Shown here in pieces: positions 34,875 through 43,044 of a stretch of 64,000 nucleotides of DNA. This DNA comes from ENR-C20 sp942493145 (GTDB taxonomy: Bacteria; Bacillota; Clostridia; Acetivibrionales; DTU013), in assembly GCA_942493145.1 (NCBI GenBank), contig OW818679.1, positions 3,968,001-4,032,000 of the forward strand. The letters run 5' to 3'. The notes under the pieces are model-generated. The model searched no databases and was not told the origin of the DNA. It worked only from the letters and a program-made list of their open reading frames with translations. A program made the translations under genes and the position numbers. The first letter of the stretch is position 1. Every line of letters begins with the position of its first letter.

Positions 34875-35663
34875 TCAACTCACCTTTGTTTCAAGCCATA
34901 TCTTGTCTGCTACTAAAGAAATAAACTCCGAGTTGGTTGGTTTTCCTTTGTTAAGGTTTACGGTATACCCAAATATTTTGTCAATTCTACGTGTCTGTCC
35001 TCTGTTCCACGTTACTTCAATCGCATGTCTAATAGACCTCTCAACTCTACCTGGAGTAGTTTTATATTCTTTAGCAATAGCAGGATATAACTTTTTGGTA
35101 ATGTAATTTGCAATATCACGGTCTTTAACTGCCAACATAATTGCATCCCTTATGAATTGATACCCCTTTATATTTGCAGGGATTCCAATTTCATGCATTA
35201 ATTCAGTAACAACGACTTCAAGGTCTTTCTGATTGGATTTTGCATTAGAAGTCTTGACATTACAAGAGTAATTAATTTGATGAGTATCCTTAAACTGTAT
35301 TATTCGTGAAACTAAAATATTTAAATCAAATGGCTTTATAATATAATATTCAGCTCCAAGTGCCAAGGCTCTCTGTGTTATTTTTTCTTGTCCAATCCCA
35401 GAGAGTATAATAAATTTCGGATGCTTTTCTAATTGCTGTGATAATACATTTTCCATTACACCAATACCGTCAAGTCGTGGCATGATAATGTCGAGGATAA
35501 CTATATCAGGTAACTTTTTTGTTATGAGATTGAGGACTTCAATCCCATCATGTGCAATACCTATGACTTCAATATCATTATTTGTATTGAGATAATCATA
35601 TAAAATTTCACAAAACTCCATGTTATCGTCTGCTATAATAACCTGTATTTTCCTCTCCAACAT
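34875..35663 (-). CDS. spo0A: Sporulation master regulator Spo0A
   Basis: 262 residues from ATG 35663 (GAAAGGG 7 bases upstream). The N-terminal receiver domain has 'VIIADDNMEFC' acidic residues and the phospho-acceptor Asp in 'DIVILDIIMPRLDG'. The C-terminal DNA-binding domain is the strongly conserved Spo0A effector: 'HEIGIPANIKGYQFIRDAIM', 'LYPAIAKEYKTTPGRVERSI', 'IRHAIEVTW' and 'NKGKPTNSEFISLVADK'. It activates or represses genes through 0A boxes when phosphorylated. The usual neighbours (spoIVB, recN) are absent and codon use is AT-rich, so this may be a second or relocated copy. A histidine kinase gene 2 kb away is a possible phosphate donor. Confidence 0.95.
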   Translation of the reverse strand: MLERKIQVIIADDNMEFCEILYDYLNTNNDIEVIGIAHDGIEVLNLITKKLPDIVILDIIMPRLDGIGVMENVLSQQLEKHPKFIILSGIGQEKITQRALALGAEYYIIKPFDLNILVSRIIQFKDTHQINYSCNVKTSNAKSNQKDLEVVVTELMHEIGIPANIKGYQFIRDAIMLAVKDRDIANYITKKLYPAIAKEYKTTPGRVERSIRHAIEVTWNRGQTRRIDKIFGYTVNLNKGKPTNSEFISLVADKIWLETKVS

Positions 35664-35881
35664 ATCAACACCCTTTCTCGACAAATATTGTAAATTTTCA
35701 TTTATAATTATATTTTGTTTCCCATATTTATGCAATGTGTTTCTATTAGAATACTAGTTCAAGTCTCAAAGGATAAGTAAATTAATTTCTTTTTTTTGAT
35801 AAAAATTAAGCAAAAGTACATGCACATGTAATAATTTTCTTCATACTTTAATAGGCATCCAATTTTTAGGAGTGGTACTTT

Positions 35882-36592
35882 TTGTTTAGTCTCTTATTTC
35901 CATTAATGCAGGAAGCCATCCACAGCATGTTTTTTTTATTTGGTTATGTTTCCAACTCTTATTCATTTCCGCACCCACTAACAATGGAAGATGAATCCAA
36001 ATTGTTTGAATTATATAAAAGCGGAGATGAAAATGCCAGAAATACACTGATAGAAAGAAATCTGAGACTCGTTGCACATATTGCTAAAAAGTACATTTCT
36101 ATTGAAAATGATATTGATGACCTAATCTCTATTGGTACTATAGGTCTTATTAAAGCAGTTTCGTCCTTCAATCCAGAAAGATGTACCAGGCTTTCAACTT
36201 ATGCTGCCCGATGTATTGATAATGAAATTTTAATGTTTATAAGGTCATTGAAGAAAACCCAAAATGAGGTTTCCTTAAATGATACTATAGGAGTTGACCG
36301 AGAAGGCAATGAAATAACGCTGATAGACGTAATCGGCAGTGATACTGAAGCAGTTGTTGAAGAAGTTGAATTAAAAATACAAGTAAGAGACCTATATAAT
36401 AAGATGAAAACCGAGTTGAAAAAGCATGAGAAATCTATTTTGGAGTTAAGGTATGGACTTTTGAATGAAACTAGCAAGACACAAAATGAGATAGCTAGTA
36501 TGATGGGAATATCTCGCTCATATGTTTCAAGAATTGAAAGCAAAGCAATTAAAAAGTTAGCAAAAGCTCTTAATTCCTGCAGTAGCAACTAG
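35882..36592 (+). CDS. sigK: Sporulation sigma factor, pro-sigma-K type
   Basis: 236 residues from TTG 35882 (AGGAG upstream). The first ~25 residues are hydrophobic and end in '..GYVSNSYSFPHPLT', as in pro-sigma-K, whose membrane-associated leader is cut by SpoIVFB. Region 2 reads 'NTLIERNLRLVAHIAKKY', 'DDLISIGTIGLIKAVSSF' and region 4.2 'TQNEIASMMGISRSYVSRIE'. It would direct late mother-cell genes. CATACTTT at 35842-35849 resembles a sigma-E -10, but no good -35 accompanies it. The gene is a single uninterrupted frame, so no skin-type element is inserted in it. Confidence 0.9.
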   Translation: MFSLLFPLMQEAIHSMFFLFGYVSNSYSFPHPLTMEDESKLFELYKSGDENARNTLIERNLRLVAHIAKKYISIENDIDDLISIGTIGLIKAVSSFNPERCTRLSTYAARCIDNEILMFIRSLKKTQNEVSLNDTIGVDREGNEITLIDVIGSDTEAVVEEVELKIQVRDLYNKMKTELKKHEKSILELRYGLLNETSKTQNEIASMMGISRSYVSRIESKAIKKLAKALNSCSSN

Positions 36593-36667
36593 AGCTTTCT
36601 AAAATGGGTTCAGGAACACTAGAAAATCGTAAGCATTAGTATTTATGCCAGATTGTTAGCACTGTTA

Positions 36668-36886
36668 TCAGACTATCTTAGTAATTTTTATGAGACCTTG
36701 TTTTACTTTATATATATCCAGGCTTTCTGAATATTTCCCAAAATTTACAGTTAGAAACCTTTCATTCACGGAAATCACCTTTCCATCTCGCTCCATACTT
36801 TTTTTCCTTTTTGTATCACTTCCATGTACTTTTATTATATCGTTTGGCTTAAAAAATCCTGTGAAACCTAAAATAACTAAACACAC
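36668..36886 (-). CDS. Small protein of unknown function
   Basis: Up to 72 residues; the start is uncertain because no ribosome site is well placed. The core 'FFKPNDIIKVHGSDTKRKKS' to 'GKVISVNERFLTVNFGKY' looks like a small beta-barrel (SH3/KOW-like) fold. AT-rich, within the sporulation-gene block. Confidence 0.5.
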   Translation of the reverse strand: MCLVILGFTGFFKPNDIIKVHGSDTKRKKSMERDGKVISVNERFLTVNFGKYSESLDIYKVKQGLIKITKIV

Positions 36887-37049
36887 CTTTCTTTTCTATA
36901 AATTCAACTTTGAACTTTATTACCAGCTATTTCAAATAAAATCCATTCATTTGAATGATGCCCTGTTATATGTATTTTTAGTAATATTTCCAAAATTCGT
37001 CTTTACTTGCAATAGAATAACAAGCTGCCATTATATACATTTATCCAAA

Positions 37050-37079
37050 TGAATAACTTTGTCTTTTACTGTTAAAATA
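37050..37079 (+). promoter_or_regulatory. Candidate sigma-G promoter of the SASP gene
   Basis: TGAATA, 17-base spacer, TAAAATA. The -35 is the exact sigma-G consensus; the -10 keeps four of seven bases of CATACTA. It ends 37 bases before the SASP start, the right distance and the expected sigma factor for a forespore gene. Confidence 0.5.
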
Positions 37080-37116
37080 GTATTGTACTTAAATTCATAC
37101 AAAGGAGGTTACGGAA

Positions 37117-37284
37117 ATGGCAAAAAATAAATCAGTGTTTGAAAACATGAAATATGAAACTGCAAAGGAAGTCGGAGTTAATCTTGTACAAGGTTACAAT
37201 GGCAATTTAGCATCTAGGGACGCAGGCAAGATTGGTGGCAGAATCACTCAAAAGGTTTTTGAATCATATACAGGAAAGAAATAG
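37117..37284 (+). CDS. Alpha/beta-type small acid-soluble spore protein
   Basis: 55 residues, with AAGGAGG 8 bases before ATG. 'MKYETAKEVGVNLVQGYNG' carries the germination-protease cleavage region (E-[IV]-A/G-type site, here 'KEVGVNL'), and 'GNLASRDAGKIGGRITQKV' is the second conserved DNA-binding block. These proteins coat spore DNA and protect it from UV and heat. It stands alone with its own promoter and terminator. Confidence 0.92.
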   Translation: MAKNKSVFENMKYETAKEVGVNLVQGYNGNLASRDAGKIGGRITQKVFESYTGKK

Positions 37285-37295
37285 AGTATAAATCC

Positions 37296-37320
37296 AAAGA
37301 GCCTTGCAAAAGGCTCTTTA
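37296..37320 (+). terminator. Terminator of the SASP gene
   Basis: AAAGAGCCTT-GCAA-AAGGCTCTTT followed by ATTTG, 11 bases after the stop. Confidence 0.85.
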
Positions 37321-37411
37321 TTTGTAAATGTGCTGTAAATAGGTTTCCCTATCATTCCCCTTACCTTTATAACGTAAAGTTAGTAATTTAGATTAAAATG
37401 CTAATTTCTGC

Positions 37412-37591
37412 CTACCCTCCAAGTGATTTTATTCGCTGTTCAATTGCCTTTCCTGTAGTATCATTCCACACTGAGGGCATTGGGCTATGTAACGCATCAA
37501 CGATATTTTCCTTAGTCAATTCAAGATAGTCTAAATACAGTTCGATTTTGTGCTGCACCACTCTTGAGACTCTGTCGTTTAGCATTGCCAA
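37412..37591 (-). CDS. Small acidic/helical protein of unknown function
   Basis: 59 residues from TTG 37591 (GGAAGG 8 bases upstream) or 57 from ATG 37585. It is a helical sequence containing 'VVQHKIELYLDYLELTKENI' and ending 'EQRIKSLGG', with no motif I know. It lies in the AT-rich sporulation block, divergent from the histidine kinase gene. Confidence 0.5.
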   Translation of the reverse strand: MAMLNDRVSRVVQHKIELYLDYLELTKENIVDALHSPMPSVWNDTTGKAIEQRIKSLGG

Positions 37592-37800
37592 AACGTTATC
37601 CTTCCATTATGTATATGCATAATCCAATTTGAATACTTTTTAGGTTATATATCTGGTATAAACTTTTAAATTAATTTTAAATAATATTTAATCAATATAT
37701 TTTATTATTAACATATAAATATTGACAAAACATGCATACGCTTATAGACTATTCTCTGTAAAGTACACTAACAGTTATGTAATTTGACGGAGGAATCCTG

Positions 37801-39369
37801 ATGAATTCTAATGAAGCTACTGTTCATACTAAAGATAATTTTTATTTGATTTCATCTTCCGATGTAGTAACTGAAATAGGAAAGGGCATTCTTGAGCTTA
37901 CAGGATATTCTAATGACGAAATTATTAATAGGGACATATCAGAAGTATTTATAAATCTTTTCAGATTACCTCCTGAGACATATGAAAAAATAAACCCAAA
38001 GGAAAGCGTTGATTGCTATATATTCACAAAATCCCTGGAAGCAAGAGAAGTTACAATTTTCATATTCTTTGGTTATAATGATACAACCTACAAAGTTATA
38101 GAAAAACCACATACAAGGTTAAATCATATTTTTAAACACGAATATCAACTGATTACCGAAAATGTAATAGGAATATCTATTTACAGTCTTCCTGATTTTA
38201 GACTGCTTAAAGCTAACCCAAAATACATTGGCTTCTTCGAAGCTCCATATAACACCCTTGAAAATACAATTGGAAGGAAAATTTATGATTTTATTGATGG
38301 ATACAAAGGAAGTGATTTAGAATTCATAATTTTAAATACACTTATAACTGGAAAATCCGCATATGTAAATGAACACAAGTTTGATGGTTTCAAACGAGGC
38401 ATAACATATTGGGACCGAATAATAACTCCAATACATATACACGGAAGGCTTAAATATATCATAACCAACACGCTGGATGTAACTGAAAGAGTCAATAATA
38501 AAATACAATTTATAAAACAGCAGGAACACCTTATGATGTATGAAAAGGATAGATCCGAAGCCCTAACAAAATCAATTGAAATTAAAGATGAATTCCTTTC
38601 TATAATATCCCACGAGTTTAAAACACCACTAACAGTAATCAATTCTGCAATTCAATCAATGGAGTTTTTCTGCAAAGGTGAATTGTCAGACAAAGCAAAA
38701 AGATTTCTTAATCAAATACGCCATAACTCTAACAGACAATTGAAGTTGGTAAATAATCTTCTGGACATCACTCGAATGACTTCAGGAAGTCTTAAAATTA
38801 ATAAGAAAGACCTTGATATAGTTTTTGTTACTTGTTCAATTACAGAGTCTATAGCTATTTTCGCTGAACAAAAGGGCATCAAGTTGTCATTCTCCACCAC
38901 TTTACAAAAGAAGATAATAGGAATTGATGATGAAAAATATGAGAGAATACTTCTAAATCTACTTTCAAACGCAATTAAATTCACGCCGAAAGGTAAATCA
39001 ATTACTGTAAAAGTATCGCAGAAAATAGTTAAAGGGAAATGCAAAGTATCTATACAAGTAAGGGATGAAGGTATTGGCATCCCTAATGATAAGATGGAGT
39101 TAATATTTGAGAGATTTGGACAGGTTGATAGTTCCCTTACAAGGCAAGCAGAAGGAACAGGTATAGGGTTGTATCTTGTTAAAATGATGGTAGAATTACT
39201 TGATGGAGAAATTACACTGGACAGTAAAGAAGGAAAAGGAAGTACGTTTACAATCCTACTACCAATTGAGAAAGCAAATAAGACTCCAATAGAGCAAATG
39301 TTAATAGAAATAAATGATAACCGATTGATACAGGCAATGAATATTGAGTTTTCTGATATATATGCGTAG
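37801..39369 (+). CDS. PAS-domain sensor histidine kinase
   Basis: 522 residues, soluble, with no membrane segments. Two PAS-like domains lie at about 8-105 and 112-232. The dimerisation/phosphorylation domain has 'SIISHEFKTPLTVINSAIQS' with the reactive His at residue 271. The ATPase has N box 'LLNLLSNAIKFTP', G1 'VRDEGIGIPNDKM', F box 'IFERFGQV' and G2 'EGTGIGLYLVKMMV'. No response regulator is adjacent in an operon, as for orphan sporulation kinases, and spo0A is 2 kb away in the same AT-rich block. RBS GGAGG. The Spo0A pathway is the obvious but unproven target. Confidence 0.9.
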   Translation: MNSNEATVHTKDNFYLISSSDVVTEIGKGILELTGYSNDEIINRDISEVFINLFRLPPETYEKINPKESVDCYIFTKSLEAREVTIFIFFGYNDTTYKVIEKPHTRLNHIFKHEYQLITENVIGISIYSLPDFRLLKANPKYIGFFEAPYNTLENTIGRKIYDFIDGYKGSDLEFIILNTLITGKSAYVNEHKFDGFKRGITYWDRIITPIHIHGRLKYIITNTLDVTERVNNKIQFIKQQEHLMMYEKDRSEALTKSIEIKDEFLSIISHEFKTPLTVINSAIQSMEFFCKGELSDKAKRFLNQIRHNSNRQLKLVNNLLDITRMTSGSLKINKKDLDIVFVTCSITESIAIFAEQKGIKLSFSTTLQKKIIGIDDEKYERILLNLLSNAIKFTPKGKSITVKVSQKIVKGKCKVSIQVRDEGIGIPNDKMELIFERFGQVDSSLTRQAEGTGIGLYLVKMMVELLDGEITLDSKEGKGSTFTILLPIEKANKTPIEQMLIEINDNRLIQAMNIEFSDIYA

Positions 39370-39582
39370 TCAAGTAAAATATATTTTATGTCAATTGCTC
39401 AAAACCCATATTGCACGCACCTTTGGAATGTTGTTGTGCAAACCTTCTCCTCCTTGTATTCGGAGGACTTTGAAGCTTTGGTGCAGAGGATTATTGTCCT
39501 CGAAATTTCAATGAGTCCCACACACCTTATTGCAAAACAAAGGGACAGGAGCAATTTCCGTAGAAACCTCATGTCCCTTTAT

Positions 39583-39668
39583 TGGTGCCGCTGGTCAGAC
39601 TCGAACTGACACGTCCTTGCGAACGAAGGATTTTAAGTCCTTTGCGTCTGCCATTCCGCCACAGCGGC
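39583..39668 (-). tRNA. tRNA-Leu (anticodon TAA)
   Basis: 86 nt with encoded CCA. Acceptor GCCGCTG/CAGCGGC, anticodon stem-loop AAGGACTTAAAATCCTT, long variable arm CGTTCGCAAGGACG and T arm GTCAG-TTCGAGT-CTGAC all pair. A hairpin (AAAGGGACA/TGTCCCTTT) plus GTTTT follows the CCA as terminator. It forms a direct repeat with the damaged copy at 34689-34774. Confidence 0.95.
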
Positions 39669-39881
39669 AAAGTTTATTTTGCATACTAGTGGGCTTTAAC
39701 ACTTAAAACTTTAATATGTTACAGGCCACAACATCAAGGAGGTGTATTTGTAACACTTTGAATGATATACAGGAATGAATTGTTACAAAACACTAGGTAT
39801 GCTCTAATATATTAACACCCGGCACCTCAAAATGCAAGTGCCGTCTATTTCCTGTGTGCAGCCTGTTTCAACATGTATTGC

Positions 39882-40292
39882 CTATTTCCTGTAACCGCCG
39901 CTTCCCCTCTTTGATTCGACGCTCTTCTTAAGAACATGCATCTTTTCGTCGCTGTCCTTCATGAACTTAGCCAGACGGTCTTCAAAGGATGTTGCATCCG
40001 ATCCTCCCCTGCCCCAGTCCACTTCCAATGGCCTTCCGCTCCTGACCGGAGCCTTCCTTTCAATTGCTTTTTTAATTGAAAGGCTTATTTTACCATTGTT
40101 GTCGACAGAAAGAACTCTGACTTTAACTGTTTGATTTTCAGCCAAATGAGCTTTGATATCCTTTACATACTCTTCCGCAACCTCGGAAATATGGACAAGC
40201 CCTGTCTTCCCATCAGGTAATTGAATGAAAGCTCCAAAGTTGGTTATACCGGCAACCTTTCCTTCAATGATATTTCCTACCTCAACAGACAT
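39882..40292 (-). CDS. yabR: S1 RNA-binding domain protein YabR
   Basis: 136 residues. Residues 1-72 form an S1 domain ('GNIIEGKVAGITNFGAFIQL', 'GLVHISEVAEEYVKDI', 'VKVRVLSVDNNGKISLSIKK'). A basic, glycine/arginine-rich tail follows. RBS AAGGAGG. It ends the conserved mazG-S4-yabP-yabQ-divIC-yabR order of spore-forming Firmicutes; it probably binds RNA on the ribosome or an mRNA. Confidence 0.92.
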   Translation of the reverse strand: MSVEVGNIIEGKVAGITNFGAFIQLPDGKTGLVHISEVAEEYVKDIKAHLAENQTVKVRVLSVDNNGKISLSIKKAIERKAPVRSGRPLEVDWGRGGSDATSFEDRLAKFMKDSDEKMHVLKKSVESKRGSGGYRK

Positions 40293-40460
40293 ACAGAAAG
40301 TGATCCTCCTTAAAGTACAATAAATAAAATAGTCGCAAATCGGTTGTTATATGTTAGTTTATAGCCTTTGAATTTGTTTTGGAGCAATAAGATTATATAG
40401 CATGGACCATTATTCGTCAAGCCTGTGTTTTCGAGTGTTGCAGGCTTTCCAACAGGTTTT

Positions 40461-40500
40461 CCTTTTGGCTTCCTTTTGGCTTCCTTTTGGCTTCTTTTTG
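40461..40500. repeat. Short tandem repeat, 11-bp unit
   Basis: About three and a half copies of CCTTTTGGCTT in the gap between divIC and yabR. Confidence 0.8.
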
Positions 40501-40520
40501 TCTGTCTTTCTGAAATTTTA

Positions 40521-40799
40521 TCACTGGCCGATATCGACATAAACCCTTTCGTTCTTCTTTACCATGTTGAGCTTTTCTCGGGCTGTCTTCTCAATATATT
40601 CATCACTGTCGATATTATCCTTTTCCTTCTTCAGATCATCATTCATTCTGGTCTCTTCGGCTATTTTAGCCTCGATCTTGTCATATTCGGCATCCTTCAG
40701 GTTGATGATCTTCTGTTGTCCAATCGCCAGATATGCAAAATAAGTAAGAATTGCCACCAGGCATATTGGAATGATTTTTGAACTAATACCCTTCTTCAT
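40521..40799 (-). CDS. divIC: Septum formation initiator DivIC/FtsB family
   Basis: 92 residues from ATG 40799 (GAGGAG 7 bases upstream; an ATG at 40814 is less likely). One membrane span near the N-terminus ('IIPICLVAILTYFAYLAI') is followed by a coiled coil (about 28-65) and the family's C-terminal 'SDEYIEKTAREKLNMVKKNE'. It is part of the division-septum complex, and its position in the yab cluster is conserved. Confidence 0.9.
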   Translation of the reverse strand: MKKGISSKIIPICLVAILTYFAYLAIGQQKIINLKDAEYDKIEAKIAEETRMNDDLKKEKDNIDSDEYIEKTAREKLNMVKKNERVYVDIGQ

Positions 40800-40919
40800 A
40801 TTGCCACTCCTCATTTGTATGGGAAAACACCATCTCGTCCGTGATTAATTGGAAATATTTATAAAATTGGTAATATCCTTATATTTAATTCTATGTCAGG
40901 TGTCAATAATCCTTCTTAA

Positions 40920-41429
40920 TCATATTTTTTTTCTCTTATTTTTGATCATCCTTCTGTATATCCTTGCTCTTGACAGTCTGCTCCTGCCCACCTGCCGTAC
41001 TCCCCTGGCTGCCCGTGCCGTCATTCTCCCGGCTGCTGCTGCAGGTACGGAAAGCCCCTTGAAAAGAAGTTTAAACGGGAATGATACTGCGGTATACAAT
41101 GCCCTGAAAATAATTCCCAATATTTTCAGGATCAAATCGGAACACAACATTACGGCTCTGCTTAGCAGCAGTGCGTAGAGAATAACACCCAACGCTGTTC
41201 CAAGAAATATATAGCTGCGGAGTTCTCCGTCATTGCTGATATAGACCACCGTGAACATGATAAAAGCTACGGATATCCAGAAAATGATATCCTCGATATA
41301 TATAAGAAGGTTGCCCGTTTTAAAAGCTTTCCTGAATATCCTGAATATGTCGAACAGAAAAGCAATGACCGCTCCTCCCATCACAGCCCATAAGAAAACA
41401 TATGCCTGTGTTCCGACAGTTTCAGTCAT
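40920..41429 (-). CDS. yabQ: Spore cortex biosynthesis protein YabQ
   Basis: 169 residues. Four membrane segments occupy the first ~100 residues ('VFLWAVMGGAVIAFLFDIFR' is the family start), then a highly basic Arg/Lys tail. YabQ is a sporulation membrane protein needed for cortex formation in Bacillus. Its ATG overlaps the end of yabP. Confidence 0.88.
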   Translation of the reverse strand: MTETVGTQAYVFLWAVMGGAVIAFLFDIFRIFRKAFKTGNLLIYIEDIIFWISVAFIMFTVVYISNDGELRSYIFLGTALGVILYALLLSRAVMLCSDLILKILGIIFRALYTAVSFPFKLLFKGLSVPAAAAGRMTARAARGVRQVGRSRLSRARIYRRMIKNKRKKI

Positions 41430-41719
41430 TTAAACATCCTGGCGAAAAACCCGCTTCCCTTCGACCTGCCACTATCCCTGTCGGAGTATTCGCAACTGGT
41501 TATTTCACCCTCGATGCACAGTTCTGAGCTGTCCAGGTTGAGCTTGTTGATATGTAGATCCTCACCACGTATAATCAGGATACCCAACTCGGTGTCAACT
41601 ACAACCGTTTCATCATTGAAGCTATCAACGTCTATGACACCGGAAACACTGAGCTTTTCACGGTTTTCCAATATTATGTTCTGGATCCTCGATTTTATTG
41701 TCTTTTTTTCTTCAGGCAC
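41426..41719 (-). CDS. yabP: Sporulation protein YabP
   Basis: 97 residues with the YabP/YqfC fold: 'SGVIDVDSFNDETVVVDTEL' followed by 'GILIIRGEDLHINKLNLDSS' and 'LCIEGEITSCEYSD'. It overlaps yabQ by 4 bases, so both are made together. Expression during sporulation is expected from the family. Confidence 0.9.
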   Translation of the reverse strand: MPEEKKTIKSRIQNIILENREKLSVSGVIDVDSFNDETVVVDTELGILIIRGEDLHINKLNLDSSELCIEGEITSCEYSDRDSGRSKGSGFFARMFK

Positions 41720-41755
41720 TGTAGACTCCCCCCCAATGCCTATTTATATGCCTGT

Positions 41756-41995
41756 TTATTTTATTATATACATTTCCCTGGAGTCCGCTTTTGTAACATG
41801 TTCCGCAACTGATGTAACCTCTACCGTCGTAAGGCTGCTGCCGAACCTGATGTCTATTATGTCCCCCACATTCACTTCTGAACCCGGCTTCGCTACCTTT
41901 CCGTTAATATTAACATGCCCTGTATCACAGGCCTCGTTTGCCAACGTACGGCGCTTTATCAGCCTCGAATTCTTCAGGTATTTATCTATTCTCAT
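41756..41995 (-). CDS. S4-domain RNA-binding protein (YabO/Hsp15 type)
   Basis: 79 residues: S4 domain 'MRIDKYLKNSRLIKRRTLAN' and 'GHVNINGKVAKPGSEVNVGD'. It is the RqcP/YabO family member that assists the bacterial ribosome-associated quality control pathway by stabilising stalled 50S subunits with RqcH. Its ATG overlaps the mazG stop by 4 bases. The hup gene often found between these two in clostridia is absent. Confidence 0.92.
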   Translation of the reverse strand: MRIDKYLKNSRLIKRRTLANEACDTGHVNINGKVAKPGSEVNVGDIIDIRFGSSLTTVEVTSVAEHVTKADSREMYIIK

Positions 41996-42813
41996 CCGTT
42001 TCCCACCTCGCTTCCTAATACTTCTCCATCTCTGGCTTCCGATTTCTTTGCCTCATCCCACAATCCATCCATCTCCTTAAGAGTCATTTCCTTAAGGTTC
42101 TGTCCCCTTTTTGCACTCTCGGATTCTACATATTCGAAACGCCTGATAAACTTCTCAACGGTTCCCGTCAACGCCAGTTCAGGCTGGACCTTCAGAAACC
42201 TGGACAGGTTTACCACTGAAAACAGGACATCGCCCAGCTCGTCTGTGATCCTGCCTATATCACTGCTTCCGTAAGCCTCTCTGAGTTCTCCAATTTCCTC
42301 ATCTATCTTCTGGAAGACATCCTCAGGCTTATCCCAGTCGAATCCGACCTGGGCGGCCTTCTGCTGAACCTTGAAGCTCCTCATCAGTGCCGGCAGGTTC
42401 GAAGGTATATCCTTCAGGACATCTGTCTGGTTCTCTATTCCCTTTTCCTTCTTCTTTATCGCCTCCCAGTTGCTAAGCACCTCCACCGTCGTATCCGCCT
42501 GCACATCACCAAAAATATGGGTGTGTCTGGATATCAGCTTCCGGCAGATACCGGATATTACGTCGTCCATGTTAAATTCACTGCTTTCGGATGCTATTTG
42601 CGCATGAAACACCACTTGCAGCAGCAAATCACCAAGCTCGTCGCAGAATCGCTTTTTGTCCTTCCTGTCTATGGTCTCAAGTACTTCATAGGTTTCCTCA
42701 ATCATAAAAATTTTAAGGCTTTCGTGGGTCTGCTCTCTGTCCCATGGACATTCCTTCCGAAGTAATGCCATTATGTCCAGTAACTCATTAAAGCTGTAAT
42801 CTTTCTTCATCAT
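41992..42813 (-). CDS. mazG: Nucleoside triphosphate pyrophosphohydrolase MazG
   Basis: 273 residues with two MazG domains. 'LRKECPWDREQTHESLKIFM' and 'EETYEVLETIDRKDKKRFCDELGDLLLQVVFHA' give the first ExxE...ExxD metal site. 'GFDWDKPEDVFQKIDEEIGELREA' and 'RITDELGDVLFSVVNLSRFL' give the second. It hydrolyses noncanonical NTPs. First gene of the yab cluster on this strand, start GGGAGATAAAGC before ATG. Confidence 0.94.
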   Translation of the reverse strand: MMKKDYSFNELLDIMALLRKECPWDREQTHESLKIFMIEETYEVLETIDRKDKKRFCDELGDLLLQVVFHAQIASESSEFNMDDVISGICRKLISRHTHIFGDVQADTTVEVLSNWEAIKKKEKGIENQTDVLKDIPSNLPALMRSFKVQQKAAQVGFDWDKPEDVFQKIDEEIGELREAYGSSDIGRITDELGDVLFSVVNLSRFLKVQPELALTGTVEKFIRRFEYVESESAKRGQNLKEMTLKEMDGLWDEAKKSEARDGEVLGSEVGNG

Positions 42814-42980
42814 GCTTTATCTCCCGTATCTCAAACTTGTATCTCAATCTTGAATCTCAATTTCATGTTTCATATGATCTTCATATACATTATATATTTT
42901 CCAAGGGCAAAAAAAAATAGCCTGTTATCTTAAGCCACAAAATTCAGCCTTAGACAATGGCAATCAAACACAATACCGTC

Positions 42981-43044
42981 CCAATTCAACCCTTTCCCAA
43001 TTAAACCTTATCCTAATCCAACCTTTTCCTAATCCAACCTTTTA
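42981..43044. repeat. Four tandem 16-bp repeats at a gene end
   Basis: Four 16-bp units (CCAATTCAACCCTTTC, CCAATTAAACCTTATC, CTAATCCAACCTTTTC, CTAATCCAACCTTTTA). The last unit contains the stop codon and final codons of the membrane protein gene at 43029-43904, and the other three lie just after it. Confidence 0.85.

Noticed and set aside
40310..40540. 76-codon frame between divIC and yabR with Lys/Pro repeats
   Set aside because: The sequence is produced by the CCTTTTGGCTT tandem repeat and it overlaps the divIC end.
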